DNA from: Bordetella parapertussis
Lineage (GTDB): Bacteria > Pseudomonadota > Gammaproteobacteria > Burkholderiales > Burkholderiaceae_B
NCBI GenBank assembly: GCA_945862495.1
Contig: CAMAYM010000006.1
Location: 1 to 49,592 of the forward strand
Direction of reading: 5' to 3'
DNA length: 49,592 nt
Below, one piece after another: positions 1-8,856 of the stretch; positions within the stretch are counted from its first letter, which is position 1, and every line of letters begins with the position of its first letter. The notes below the pieces were generated by a model, which saw nothing but the letters and a program-made list of their open reading frames with translations, made no database searches and had not been told where the DNA came from. Made by a program: the position numbers and the translations under genes.

Positions 1-356
1 ACAAAAACTACGATCCGCGCGCCAAGCTTATGCAGCAAACTTGCAAGGAAGTGTTGGCAGCCTTAGGTCTAGAAAACGATCCTCTGTTCAAGCTTGCGAT
101 GGAAGTCGAGCGTATTGCGCTTGAGGACCCATACTTTGTTGAGCGTAAGCTGTATCCTAACGTTGACTTTTACTCCGGTATCGTTCAGCGCGCGATCGGC
201 GTACCAACCTCACTGTTTACTGCGATTTTCGCTTTGGCTCGCACCGTGGGCTGGATTGCGCAATGGAATGAAATGATTTCTGACCCAGAATACAAGATTG
301 GCCGTCCACGTCAGCTTTACCAAGGCCACGTGTCACGCTCAGTTAAAAAGCGTTAG
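1..356 (+). CDS. gltA: Citrate synthase, C-terminal part (5' end outside window)
   Basis: This is the last ~118 codons of a type II citrate synthase, which condenses oxaloacetate and acetyl-CoA at the entry of the TCA cycle in the cytoplasm. The reading frame is open from base 3, before the first ATG at 30, so the gene clearly begins upstream. Visible family signatures are YDPRAKLM near the left edge, NVDFYSG (the Asp matches catalytic Asp362 of the E. coli enzyme), the ARTVGW segment, and the terminal RPRQLYQG substrate-binding motif. The stop is at 354-356 and a strong terminator follows. It lies just upstream of the 2-oxoglutarate dehydrogenase operon, a common betaproteobacterial arrangement. 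Identity is secure; only the missing N-terminus is unseen. Confidence 0.95.
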   Translation, partial: KNYDPRAKLMQQTCKEVLAALGLENDPLFKLAMEVERIALEDPYFVERKLYPNVDFYSGIVQRAIGVPTSLFTAIFALARTVGWIAQWNEMISDPEYKIGRPRQLYQGHVSRSVKKR

Positions 357-380
357 TAATAAAAAATACCCTCCCGATGA

Positions 381-412
381 AAAAATGCCTGATTATTCAG
401 GCATTTTTTTTT
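381..412 (+). terminator. Rho-independent terminator after gltA
   Basis: A 12-bp perfect stem (AAAAATGCCTGA / TCAGGCATTTTT) with a TTAT loop runs directly into a T tract, 25 bases after the gltA stop. The A-rich 5' side would let it work in both directions. It separates gltA transcription from the odhA operon. Confidence 0.92.
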
Positions 413-707
413 CTTAATTGCTCACTTGGGAAAGTTATGTTTCATGCTCTCGTCTACGCCTTGGAAGCAAAGAGCAAGCCGAGCTCAGTGGCATGCGCGC
501 GATTCGACATTAATTTCACATTTTTTCGATTTTGCGGTGCAGCATTGGTAAGAACAATAAGGGCTTAGGGTTATACTTATGTGCCGGCTCTTAAGGCTTT
601 TAAATAACCGCCTTCTGCCCCGCTATCCGCAAATCGGTTTGGCCGAGAAAACGGAAGGTATTCCTGCATCGTAACGGGTGAAACATCCGAATAGGTGAAG
701 CGCTAAA
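413..707 (+). promoter_or_regulatory. Intergenic leader upstream of odhA
   Basis: About 295 bases lie between the gltA terminator and odhA with no convincing gene; a 63-codon open frame at 377-568 crosses the terminator and has no recognisable content. The odhA promoter should be here. A TATACT hexamer at 572-577 is a possible -10, but no good -35 lies at the right distance. A TAGGTGA ribosome-binding sequence sits ~10 bases before the odhA ATG. The rest of the leader shows no clear repeats. Confidence 0.4.
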
Positions 708-3572
708 ATGTCATTTCTTGATTCTTTACAGAACTCTTATCTCTTTGGGGGCAATGCGCCCTACGTAGAAGAACTCTACGAAGCCTACTTGGATAATCCA
801 GGTTCGGTCCCGGATAATTGGCGTAATTATTTTGACCAGTTGCAGCACATGCCCGCAACGGATGGTCAAGAAGCCACTCGCGATCAGGCCCACGCACCCA
901 TTATCGAATCCTTTGCCCAACGCGCAAAAGCCAATGCTTTTGTTCAGCGCGGTCAGGAGCCCGATCTTGCGGTCGCGATGAAACAAGTCCATGTGCAGTC
1001 CATGATTGCTGCATATCGCTCGCTCGGCTCGCGCTGGGCAGATCTAGACCCGCTCAAGCGACAGGATCGCCCCCCGATTCCTGAGCTCGACCCTGCTTTT
1101 TATGGTTTGACTGAGGCAGATCTCGATCAGGTTTTTTCAGCGACCAATACCTATTTCACCAAAGCGACAACGATGACGTTGCGTGAGATTCTGAAAGCCT
1201 TGCGTGATACATACTGCCGCTCGATTGGCGTCGAGTTCATGCACGCCTCAGATCCAGCCGTCAAACGTTGGGTGCAGGAGCGCCTCGAGTCCACACTCAG
1301 CGCACCTACTTTCTCAGCGGACCGCAAACGTCATATTTTGCAGCAGTTGACCGAGGCCGAAGGTCTTGAGCGTTTTCTACATACAAAGTACGTGGGTCAA
1401 AAACGTTTCTCCTTGGAGGGCGGTGATAGTTTTATCGCGTCAATGGACGAGGTCGTCAATCACGCAGGTGAATCAGGCGTTCAGGAAATCGTGGTGGGGA
1501 TGGCTCACCGTGGTCGCCTAAACATGCTTGTTAACATCATGGGCAAGATGCCGGGTGATTTGTTCGCCGAGTTCGAAGGTCATCACGCCGAAGGCCTCAC
1601 CGATGGTGACGTGAAATACCACAACGGTTTTTCAAGTGATTTGTCGACACGCGGCGGCCCAGTGCATTTGTCACTCGCTTTTAACCCTTCACATCTTGAA
1701 ATCGTGAACCCTGTCGTAGAGGGTAGCGTGCGCGCACGTCAAGAGCGTCGCGGTGCGGATGGTTACAAGCAGGTCTTGCCTGTGTTGGTTCACGGCGATG
1801 CAGCTTTTGCAGGTCAGGGCGTTGTGATGGAAACACTTAACCTCGCTGAAACGCGCGGTTACGGCACAGGCGGCACTTTGCATCTGGTCATCAACAACCA
1901 GATCGGTTTCACCACCTCTGACCCACGCGATACACGTTCGACGATCTACTGTACCGATGTCTCCAAAATGATCGAAGCCCCCGTATTTCACGTAAATGGT
2001 GACGATCCTGAAGCGGTTGTATTTGCAACACGTATGGCGCTCGATTTCCGCATGCAGTTTGGTAAAGATGTCGTGGTCGACATTGTTTGTTTCCGTAAAC
2101 TCGGTCACAACGAACAAGACACTCCATCCCTGACGCAGCCGCTGATGTACAAAACCATCGGTGCGCATCCCGGCACACGCAAGCTCTATGCAGACAAGTT
2201 GACGGCTCAGGGCGTGCTCAAAGACGGTGACGGAGACCAACTCGTCAAAGACTATCGCCAATACATGGAAGACGGTCGTCGTACAATTGAGCCTGTGTTG
2301 ACAGACTACAAGAGCAAGTATGCGATCGACTGGTCGTCTTACCTCAACGCTAAGTGGACAGACCAGGCCGACACTGCTGTGCCAATTACCGAGCTCAAGC
2401 GCATCGGTGAAAAGCTCACAGTCTTCCCCGAGGGCTTTGCCCCTCACTCACTGGTTACCAAGTTGTTAAACGACCGTCGTGCGATGGCGCGTGGTGAGAT
2501 GAATCTCGACTGGGGCATGGGCGAGCATTTGGCTTTTGCAACACTGGTTGCCGCGGGCTACGCGGTTCGCATCACTGGCCAAGACTCTGGCCGCGGCACG
2601 TTTACGCATCGCCATGCGGTGCTGCATGATCAAAATCGCGAGCGTTGGGATGATGGTACCTATATTCCTCTGCAGCATGTGGCAGAAGGTCAGGCACCCT
2701 TCACGGTGATCGATTCTGTGTTGTCCGAAGAGGCCGTGCTTGGTTTCGAATATGGCTACTCGTGCGCAGATCCCAAAACGCTCACCATCTGGGAAGCCCA
2801 GTTCGGTGACTTCGTCAACGGTGCGCAGGTTGTGATTGACCAGTTCATCGTCTCTGGCGAAGCTAAATGGGGCCGTCAGTCAGGTTTGACCATGATGTTG
2901 CCGCACGGTTACGAAGGTCAGGGCCCAGAGCACTCGTCCGCGCGTATTGAGCGCTTCTTGCAGCTTTGCGCTGACAACAATATCCAAGTGGTTCAGCCCA
3001 CGACGGCCGCTCAGATTTTCCATCTGTTGCGTCGTCAGATGATTCGCCAGTTCCGCAAGCCTCTCGTTATTTTGACGCCCAAGTCCTTGCTTCGTAACAA
3101 AGATGCGGGCTCCCCCTTGTCTGATCTGGCAAATGGTCGTTTCCGTTCAATCATTGCTGAGGTCGATGAGTCCATTAACCCCGCTTCGGTGAAGCGTGTG
3201 TTGGTGTGTTCAGGTAAGGTTTACTACGATTTGGTCAATGGTCGTCGTGAGCGTAAAGACAACACGGTTGCGATTATTCGTGCCGAACAGTTGTATCCCT
3301 TCGCACACAAGACGTTTGAAACCGAATTACGCAAATATCCCAAAGCAACTGAAGTGGTCTGGGTTCAGGACGAACCACAGAATCAGGGCTCTTGGTTCTA
3401 TGTTCAGCATCACTTGTATCAGAACATGTCCAGCGGTCAAAAGCTTGGCTACGCAGGCCGTGCGGCCTCCGCCTCGCCAGCCGTGGGCTATCTGGCCAAA
3501 CACCTTGAGCAGCAGAAAGCGCTGGTCGAGCAAGCGTTTGGCAAGTTCAAGACTTTCATGCTGACCAAATAA
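708..3572 (+). CDS. odhA: 2-oxoglutarate dehydrogenase E1 component
   Basis: The 954-residue thiamine-diphosphate E1 subunit (sucA in E. coli, ~933 residues) decarboxylates 2-oxoglutarate and transfers the succinyl group to the lipoyl arm of E2. The N-terminal E1 docking segment (SFLDSLQNSYLFGGNA...) is followed by the dehydrogenase core with MAHRGRLNML (~264-273), GDAAFAGQGVVMETL (~363-377) and NNQIGF (~395-400), the cofactor and substrate region. The C-terminal transketolase-like pyrimidine-binding domain covers roughly residues 590-800. Length and all core motifs are normal. It is first in a four- to five-gene run with odhB (39 bases downstream), odhL, zapE and trpS. The ATG is preceded by TAGGTGA. 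Confidence 0.97.
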   Translation: MSFLDSLQNSYLFGGNAPYVEELYEAYLDNPGSVPDNWRNYFDQLQHMPATDGQEATRDQAHAPIIESFAQRAKANAFVQRGQEPDLAVAMKQVHVQSMIAAYRSLGSRWADLDPLKRQDRPPIPELDPAFYGLTEADLDQVFSATNTYFTKATTMTLREILKALRDTYCRSIGVEFMHASDPAVKRWVQERLESTLSAPTFSADRKRHILQQLTEAEGLERFLHTKYVGQKRFSLEGGDSFIASMDEVVNHAGESGVQEIVVGMAHRGRLNMLVNIMGKMPGDLFAEFEGHHAEGLTDGDVKYHNGFSSDLSTRGGPVHLSLAFNPSHLEIVNPVVEGSVRARQERRGADGYKQVLPVLVHGDAAFAGQGVVMETLNLAETRGYGTGGTLHLVINNQIGFTTSDPRDTRSTIYCTDVSKMIEAPVFHVNGDDPEAVVFATRMALDFRMQFGKDVVVDIVCFRKLGHNEQDTPSLTQPLMYKTIGAHPGTRKLYADKLTAQGVLKDGDGDQLVKDYRQYMEDGRRTIEPVLTDYKSKYAIDWSSYLNAKWTDQADTAVPITELKRIGEKLTVFPEGFAPHSLVTKLLNDRRAMARGEMNLDWGMGEHLAFATLVAAGYAVRITGQDSGRGTFTHRHAVLHDQNRERWDDGTYIPLQHVAEGQAPFTVIDSVLSEEAVLGFEYGYSCADPKTLTIWEAQFGDFVNGAQVVIDQFIVSGEAKWGRQSGLTMMLPHGYEGQGPEHSSARIERFLQLCADNNIQVVQPTTAAQIFHLLRRQMIRQFRKPLVILTPKSLLRNKDAGSPLSDLANGRFRSIIAEVDESINPASVKRVLVCSGKVYYDLVNGRRERKDNTVAIIRAEQLYPFAHKTFETELRKYPKATEVVWVQDEPQNQGSWFYVQHHLYQNMSSGQKLGYAGRAASASPAVGYLAKHLEQQKALVEQAFGKFKTFMLTK

Positions 3573-3611
3573 ACCCAGATCAACGCATTTATCCAAATAC
3601 GGAAAAAAATA

Positions 3612-4850
3612 ATGGCTCTCACCGACGTTGTTGTTCCACAATTATCCGAATCAGTGTCCGAAGCGACCCTTTTGACTTGGAAAAAGAAACCTGGCGAGGC
3701 AGTTCAGGCCGATGAAATTTTGATCGAAGTCGAGACTGATAAAGTGGTCCTCGAAGTCCCAGCCCCCGCCTCTGGTGTCCTGTCTGAAATCGTCAAAGGC
3801 GATGGCAGTTTGGTCACCTCTGGTGAAGTCTTGGCGCGCATCGATACAGATGGCAAAGCCGCTGCAGCACCTGCTGCCGCTGCGTCTGCGCCAGCTCCTG
3901 CACCCACTGCGGCAGTCTCTGCACCCGCGCCAGCAGCTTCCACATCTTCGGCGGGCATCGCTTCTCCAGCCGCTTCCAAAATCCTGGCTGACAAGGGTGT
4001 TTCCGCCGCCGCTGTTTCAGGTACTGGCCGTGATGGCCGTATCACCAAGGGTGATGCATTAGGAGCCTCTGCGGCGCCTGCTGCAGCGCCAGCCGCTCCA
4101 AAGGTCGCGTTGGCAAATCCTTCTGTTCCAATGACGCAATCACTAGATGGTCGTCCAGAGCAGCGCGTGCCCATGAGCCGTTTGCGTGCACGTGTGGCGG
4201 AGCGTTTGTTGCAGTCGCAACAGGACAATGCCATCTTGACGACCTTCAACGAAGTCAACATGCAAGGCGTGATTGATCTGCGCAACCTGTACAAGGACAA
4301 GTTTGAAAAGGAGCATGGCGTCAAGCTCGGTTTTATGTCTTTCTTTGTTAAAGCTGCAGTGGCTGCGCTCAAGCGCTACCCCATTTTGAACGCCTCGGTG
4401 GATGGCAAAGACATCATCTATCACGGCTATTTCGATATTGGTATCGCTGTGGGTAGCCCACGCGGTTTGGTGGTACCAATCTTGCGCAACGCAGACCAGC
4501 TGACGATCGCTGAAATCGAAAAGACAATTGCTGATTTCGGTAAGCGTGCCTCTGAGGGCAAGCTCGGCATCGAAGAAATGACAGGCGGTACCTTCTCGAT
4601 CTCTAACGGTGGTGTGTTTGGTTCGATGCTGTCAACACCCATTATCAATCCTCCACAAGCCGCGATCTTGGGCGTGCATGCAACAAAAGAGCGTGCCGTG
4701 GTTGAAAAGGGTCAGATCGTGATTCGTCCGATTAATTATCTTGCGATGTCCTATGACCACCGCATCATTGATGGTCGCGAAGCGGTTCTGGGCTTAGTAG
4801 CCATGAAAGAGGCGCTCGAAGATCCGCAGCGCATGCTGCTCGAAATCTAA
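3612..4850 (+). CDS. odhB: Dihydrolipoyllysine succinyltransferase (E2 of 2-oxoglutarate dehydrogenase)
   Basis: The 412-residue E2 core of the 2-oxoglutarate dehydrogenase complex (sucB) carries succinyl groups on lipoyl-lysine to CoA. The domains run in the expected order: one lipoyl domain with ETDKVVLEV (lipoylated Lys44), an Ala/Pro-rich flexible linker (~77-115), a peripheral-subunit-binding domain (~117-150, ASPAASKILADKGV...GRDGRITKGD), and a catalytic acyltransferase domain ending with HRIIDG (His383, Asp387). The single lipoyl domain and the length point to the succinyl rather than the pyruvate enzyme, as does the odhA neighbour. The following gene begins 12 bases after the stop, so co-transcription is likely. 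Confidence 0.97.
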   Translation: MALTDVVVPQLSESVSEATLLTWKKKPGEAVQADEILIEVETDKVVLEVPAPASGVLSEIVKGDGSLVTSGEVLARIDTDGKAAAAPAAAASAPAPAPTAAVSAPAPAASTSSAGIASPAASKILADKGVSAAAVSGTGRDGRITKGDALGASAAPAAAPAAPKVALANPSVPMTQSLDGRPEQRVPMSRLRARVAERLLQSQQDNAILTTFNEVNMQGVIDLRNLYKDKFEKEHGVKLGFMSFFVKAAVAALKRYPILNASVDGKDIIYHGYFDIGIAVGSPRGLVVPILRNADQLTIAEIEKTIADFGKRASEGKLGIEEMTGGTFSISNGGVFGSMLSTPIINPPQAAILGVHATKERAVVEKGQIVIRPINYLAMSYDHRIIDGREAVLGLVAMKEALEDPQRMLLEI

Positions 4851-4862
4851 GCTGGAAACTTT

Positions 4863-6293
4863 ATGTCTTCAAATCAATTTGATGTAGTAGTGATCGGTGC
4901 GGGTCCTGGTGGGTATATCGCTGCGATCCGTGCGGCCCAGTTGGGCAAGACTGTTGCGTGTATCGATGCCTGGCAGAATGGCCAGGGCGGTCCTGCACCA
5001 GGCGGCACATGCACCAACGTAGGGTGTATCCCCTCCAAAGCCCTGCTGCAGTCCTCCGAGCATTACGACCAAGTGAATCATCACTTGGTTGATCACGGCA
5101 TCGAGGTCAAGGGTGTTTCACTCAAGCTCGATAAAATGCTCGGTCGCAAAAATAGCGTCGTCAAGCAAAACAACGATGGCATTCTCTATTTGTTCAAAAA
5201 AAACAAGATCACGTTCTTCCACGGCAAAGGCGCTTTTGCGGGTCAAGTCGATGGTGGTTGGGCGATCAAGGTTTCAGGCACGACAGAGGCCGATATTGTT
5301 GGTAAACATGTTGTGATTGCCACAGGCTCTTCGGCACGTGAATTGCCAGGTTTGCCGTTTGATGAACAGCAGGTGTTGTCCAACGACGGTGCCTTAAATA
5401 TCTCTGCGGTTCCTAAAAAGTTGGGCGTCATTGGTGCTGGCGTGATTGGTCTTGAAATGGGTAGCGTCTGGCGTCGTCTGGGTGCAGAAGTGACCATTCT
5501 CGAAGCAATGCCAGAGTTTCTGGCGGCTGTCGACACCCAGGTCGCCAAAGAGGCGCACAAGATTTTCACCAAGCAAGGTTTGAACATTCAAATGGGTGTC
5601 AAGCTCGGTGAGATTAAGTCTACGGCCAAGCAAGTGACTGTTCCATATACAGATGCGTCTGGTGCAGAGCAGAAACTAGTCGTTGATAAGCTGATTGTGT
5701 CGATTGGTCGCGTGCCTTACACCGGCGGCTTGAATGTGGATGCTGTGGGTCTGAAACTCGACGAGCGCGGTTTTGTCGTGGTAGATGCGGATTGCAAAAC
5801 CAACTTGCCTAATGTGTGGGCAGTGGGTGACGTGGTGCGCGGCCCAATGCTGGCACACAAAGCCGAAGAAGAAGGCGTTGCGGTTGCCGAGCGAATCGGT
5901 GGTCAGCATGGCCACGTCAACTTTGAGACGATTCCTTGGGTCATCTATACCTCCCCAGAAATTTCATGGGTGGGTCAGACCGAGCAGCAGCTCAAGGCCT
6001 CTGGCCGTGCGTACAAAGCTGGCAGCTTCCCATTTCTGGCGAATGGTCGTGCACGCGCGTTGGGTGACACGACGGGTTTCGTCAAGATATTGGCCGACTC
6101 TGTCACAGACGAAGTATTGGGCGTGCACATCATTGGTCCGATGGCGTCCGAGCTCATCGCCGAAGCCGTCACCATCATGGAGTTCCGTGGTGCTGCTGAA
6201 GACATCGCCCGCATATGTCATGCACACCCGACCTTGTCGGAGTCCATGAAAGAGGCTGCGTTGGCGGTAGATAAGCGCACACTCAATTTCTGA
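4863..6293 (+). CDS. odhL: Dihydrolipoyl dehydrogenase (E3)
   Basis: This 476-residue FAD/NAD disulfide oxidoreductase reoxidises dihydrolipoamide on E2 and passes electrons to NAD+. An N-terminal Rossmann motif (GAGPGG, 12-17) precedes the redox-active pair in GTCTNVGCIPSKALL (Cys50 and Cys55). A second dinucleotide-binding motif, GAGVIGLEMGS, is near residues 192-202. The C-terminal interface carries the catalytic His-Glu dyad in HAHPTLSE (~453-460). The position directly after odhB makes it the dedicated E3 of this complex, although such enzymes can also serve pyruvate dehydrogenase or the glycine cleavage system. The stop is only 5 bases before the zapE start. Confidence 0.96.
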   Translation: MSSNQFDVVVIGAGPGGYIAAIRAAQLGKTVACIDAWQNGQGGPAPGGTCTNVGCIPSKALLQSSEHYDQVNHHLVDHGIEVKGVSLKLDKMLGRKNSVVKQNNDGILYLFKKNKITFFHGKGAFAGQVDGGWAIKVSGTTEADIVGKHVVIATGSSARELPGLPFDEQQVLSNDGALNISAVPKKLGVIGAGVIGLEMGSVWRRLGAEVTILEAMPEFLAAVDTQVAKEAHKIFTKQGLNIQMGVKLGEIKSTAKQVTVPYTDASGAEQKLVVDKLIVSIGRVPYTGGLNVDAVGLKLDERGFVVVDADCKTNLPNVWAVGDVVRGPMLAHKAEEEGVAVAERIGGQHGHVNFETIPWVIYTSPEISWVGQTEQQLKASGRAYKAGSFPFLANGRARALGDTTGFVKILADSVTDEVLGVHIIGPMASELIAEAVTIMEFRGAAEDIARICHAHPTLSESMKEAALAVDKRTLNF

Positions 6294-6298
6294 GGCAC

Positions 6299-7405
6299 TT
6301 GCGTGCAACTTTCTTGAACGTCCTTCAACACTATGAGAGCAGTCTGGCTGAGCGCGGTTATCAGCCAGACCCCGCCCAGCAAATCGCTATTGAGCGGTTG
6401 CAAAAATATTTTGATGACTGGATCGCGTTTAAAAGCGATAGATCCAGTGCCGTCAAACGCCTATTCAAACGACCTGAGGTACCCAGAGGTGTTTATCTTT
6501 GGGGTGGTGTTGGGCGTGGCAAGAGCTTTTTAATGGACGCGTTTTACGCGACTGTACCCGTCAAGCGTAAAACCCGTCTGCATTTCCATGAATTCATGCG
6601 CAGCGTGCATCGCCAGCTTGACGAAGTCAAAGGTATGCAAGATCCGTTGGACGAGGTTGCCAAGCGCATCTCCAAGCGCTATCGCCTCATCTGTTTCGAC
6701 GAGTTTCACGTCTCGGATGTCGCCGATGCCATGATTTTGTATCGGTTGCTACTAAAGTTTTTCGAGCACGGTACTTCCTTTGTGATGACGTCGAACTACG
6801 AACCTTCATTGCTCTATCCTGATGGCTTACATCGTGATCGCATTTTGCCTGCGATTGCTTTGCTCAAAGACCGCATGGATATTTTGAATGTCGATGCGGG
6901 GATTGATTACCGACGTCGAACACTCGAGCAGGTCAAGTGCTATCACACACCTCTTGGCGCGCAAGCGGATCAGGCGTTACAAGAGGCTTTTGTTCAGTTG
7001 TCTGACACACCCCCGCAAGATCCTGTGTTGTTGATCGAACATCGCGAAATCACGGCAAAAAAACGTGCCGGTAGCGTGGTCTGGTTTGATTTCGCCACCT
7101 TGTGCGGTGGGCCACGTTCGCAAAATGATTATCTCGAGATCGCCAGCCGATTTCATGCAGTGATTCTTTCTGATGTCCCTAAGATGGGGCCAAAACATGC
7201 CTCTGAAGCCAGAAGATTCACGTGGCTGATCGACGTTTTCTATGATCATAAGGTCAAGCTGATCATGTCTGCTGAGTGTGAGCCAGAGGAAATCTATACC
7301 TCCGGTCCTATGTCTAACGAGTTTCATCGTACTGTTTCTCGCATCCTAGAGATGCAGTCCAAGGAGTATCTGGACTCCGAGCAGCGCGATACCGTCAGTC
7401 TCTAA
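6299..7405 (+). CDS. zapE: Cell division ATPase ZapE (AFG1-like)
   Basis: A 368-residue AFG1/ZapE-family AAA+ ATPase. In E. coli, ZapE associates with the division ring and destabilises FtsZ polymers; the mitochondrial homologue Afg1 has quality-control roles. The Walker A motif GGVGRGKS is at about 69-76 and Walker B LICFDEF at about 131-137. The family ending with AECEPEEIY and FHRTVSRILEMQS is present. The proposed start is TTG at 6299, five bases after the odhL stop with a TGAGG sequence ahead; no in-frame ATG is available before the conserved LQHYESSLAERGY segment. This spacing suggests translational coupling to the TCA-cycle operon. Confidence 0.93.
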   Translation: MRATFLNVLQHYESSLAERGYQPDPAQQIAIERLQKYFDDWIAFKSDRSSAVKRLFKRPEVPRGVYLWGGVGRGKSFLMDAFYATVPVKRKTRLHFHEFMRSVHRQLDEVKGMQDPLDEVAKRISKRYRLICFDEFHVSDVADAMILYRLLLKFFEHGTSFVMTSNYEPSLLYPDGLHRDRILPAIALLKDRMDILNVDAGIDYRRRTLEQVKCYHTPLGAQADQALQEAFVQLSDTPPQDPVLLIEHREITAKKRAGSVVWFDFATLCGGPRSQNDYLEIASRFHAVILSDVPKMGPKHASEARRFTWLIDVFYDHKVKLIMSAECEPEEIYTSGPMSNEFHRTVSRILEMQSKEYLDSEQRDTVSL

Positions 7406-7415
7406 GGTCAACATT

Positions 7416-8774
7416 ATGAATACGCGCGTTCTTACCGGCATTACGACGTCGGGCACCCCGCATCTGGGCAACTATGTTGGTGCGATTCGTCCCGCGATCC
7501 AAGCGAGTCTTGAAAAAAATGTGGATGCATTTTTCTTTTTGGCGGACTACCACGCATTGATTAAGTGCGAGGATGCGGACCGTATTGCGCGTTCGCGTTT
7601 GGAGATTGCTGCAACGTGGTTGGCTTCCGGACTTGATCCAGCGCGCGTGACTTTTTATCGGCAGTCTGATGTGCCCGAAATTCCTGAGCTGTGCTGGATG
7701 CTGACGTGCGTCACGGCAAAGGGGTTGATGAATCGGGCACATGCCTATAAGGCCTCGGTCGACCAGAATATTGCCAAGGGCGTGGAGCCTGACGACAGTA
7801 TCAATATGGGTTTGTTTTCTTATCCCATTCTGATGGCGGCCGATATCTTGATGTTCAATGCGCATAAGGTGCCTGTGGGTCGCGATCAGACTCAGCATCT
7901 TGAGATGGCACGTGACATTGCCCAGAGATTCAATCATTTGTATGGTCAGGGTACAGACTTCTTCGTGCTGCCCGAGGCGGTTATTGCCGAAGATGTTGCG
8001 ACCTTGCCTGGCCTTGATGGGCGCAAAATGTCCAAGAGCTATAACAACACTGTTCCGCTCTTTGAGGGTGGTTCGCGCGCACTCAAATCCACCGTCGCTA
8101 AGATCGTCACAGACTCACGTGGTCCGGGTGAGCCAAAAGATGCAGAGGCGTCGCATCTTTATCTCATATATAAAGCCTTTGCATCTTCTGCCGAAACTGC
8201 GGAATTTCGCCAAGCGCTCGCGTCAGGAATGGGTTGGGGTGATGCCAAGCATAAATTATGTGGTCGTATCGAGCAAGAGCTTGGACCGAAGCGTGATGAT
8301 TACGAATCTTTGATGGCCAATCCCAATCGGATCGAAGAGATTTTGCAAGAAGGTGCGCGTAAAGCACGTGCGATTGCAACACCCTTTATTCAAGAACTCC
8401 GTCAAGCGGTTGGCTTGCGTACGCTTGTGACTGAAACAAAATCTAGCGCTGCCAAGCAGGCTAAAAGTGGTGGCAAGGGTGCGCGTTTTGTTAGTTTCCG
8501 TGACGATGCAGGACAATTTCGCTTTCGCTTTATTGGTGTGGATGGAGCAGAGCTCTTTTCTTCAATCGCATATGCAGATCCCAAGATGGCGGGTGCCGCC
8601 ATGCGTGCACTGCAAGGCGGTGACCTTGAGGCCATGCTGACGCTCGTAGGCGACTTGGACTTTAGTTTGACACTACAAGGTTCTGTCGTGGCCTCTGGCG
8701 TGACCTGCGTTTCGAGCGCTCAGCGTGCCGAGCGCATCGAAGCCTTGCGTGCGGCCTTAAGCCCAACTGATTAA
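7416..8774 (+). CDS. trpS: Tryptophan--tRNA ligase with extra C-terminal domain
   Basis: Class I aminoacyl-tRNA synthetase charging tRNA-Trp. The HIGH-type motif is PHLGNY (15-20) and KMSKS is at 204-208 (GRKMSKSYNN). The catalytic and anticodon-binding parts end near residue 335, the usual bacterial length. A further ~110 residues (about 342-452) follow a Lys/Ala/Gly linker and include FRDDAGQFRFRFIGVDG and AELFSSIAYADP. That pattern resembles the small DUF1508/YegP-type beta domain; this assignment is by pattern only. Long TrpS forms are, as far as I know, found in related betaproteobacteria, so the extension is probably real and not a frameshift. It begins 10 bases after zapE. Confidence 0.95.
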   Translation: MNTRVLTGITTSGTPHLGNYVGAIRPAIQASLEKNVDAFFFLADYHALIKCEDADRIARSRLEIAATWLASGLDPARVTFYRQSDVPEIPELCWMLTCVTAKGLMNRAHAYKASVDQNIAKGVEPDDSINMGLFSYPILMAADILMFNAHKVPVGRDQTQHLEMARDIAQRFNHLYGQGTDFFVLPEAVIAEDVATLPGLDGRKMSKSYNNTVPLFEGGSRALKSTVAKIVTDSRGPGEPKDAEASHLYLIYKAFASSAETAEFRQALASGMGWGDAKHKLCGRIEQELGPKRDDYESLMANPNRIEEILQEGARKARAIATPFIQELRQAVGLRTLVTETKSSAAKQAKSGGKGARFVSFRDDAGQFRFRFIGVDGAELFSSIAYADPKMAGAAMRALQGGDLEAMLTLVGDLDFSLTLQGSVVASGVTCVSSAQRAERIEALRAALSPTD

Positions 8775-8856
8775 GCCCGACTGAGTGAGCTCCGCTCGCT
8801 GAGTGACGCTAACCTATTGGCAAGGCACTCAGCGCATACATGTGTACGAACCACCT

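Noticed and set aside
377..568. A 63-codon open frame after gltA
   Set aside because: It spans the gltA terminator hairpin, has no clear ribosome-binding site and no recognisable protein features.
1689..2447. A long 252-codon open frame on the minus strand inside odhA
   Set aside because: It is a shadow of the strongly supported E1 coding sequence and shows no protein-family features.
3704..4372. A 222-codon minus-strand frame inside odhB
   Set aside because: Its Ala/Gly-rich composition mirrors the Ala/Pro linker of E2 on the coding strand.
8781..8803. Hairpin between trpS and tex (GAGTGAGC / GCTCGCTGA)
   Set aside because: The stem is imperfect and no T tract follows on either strand, so I did not call a terminator.
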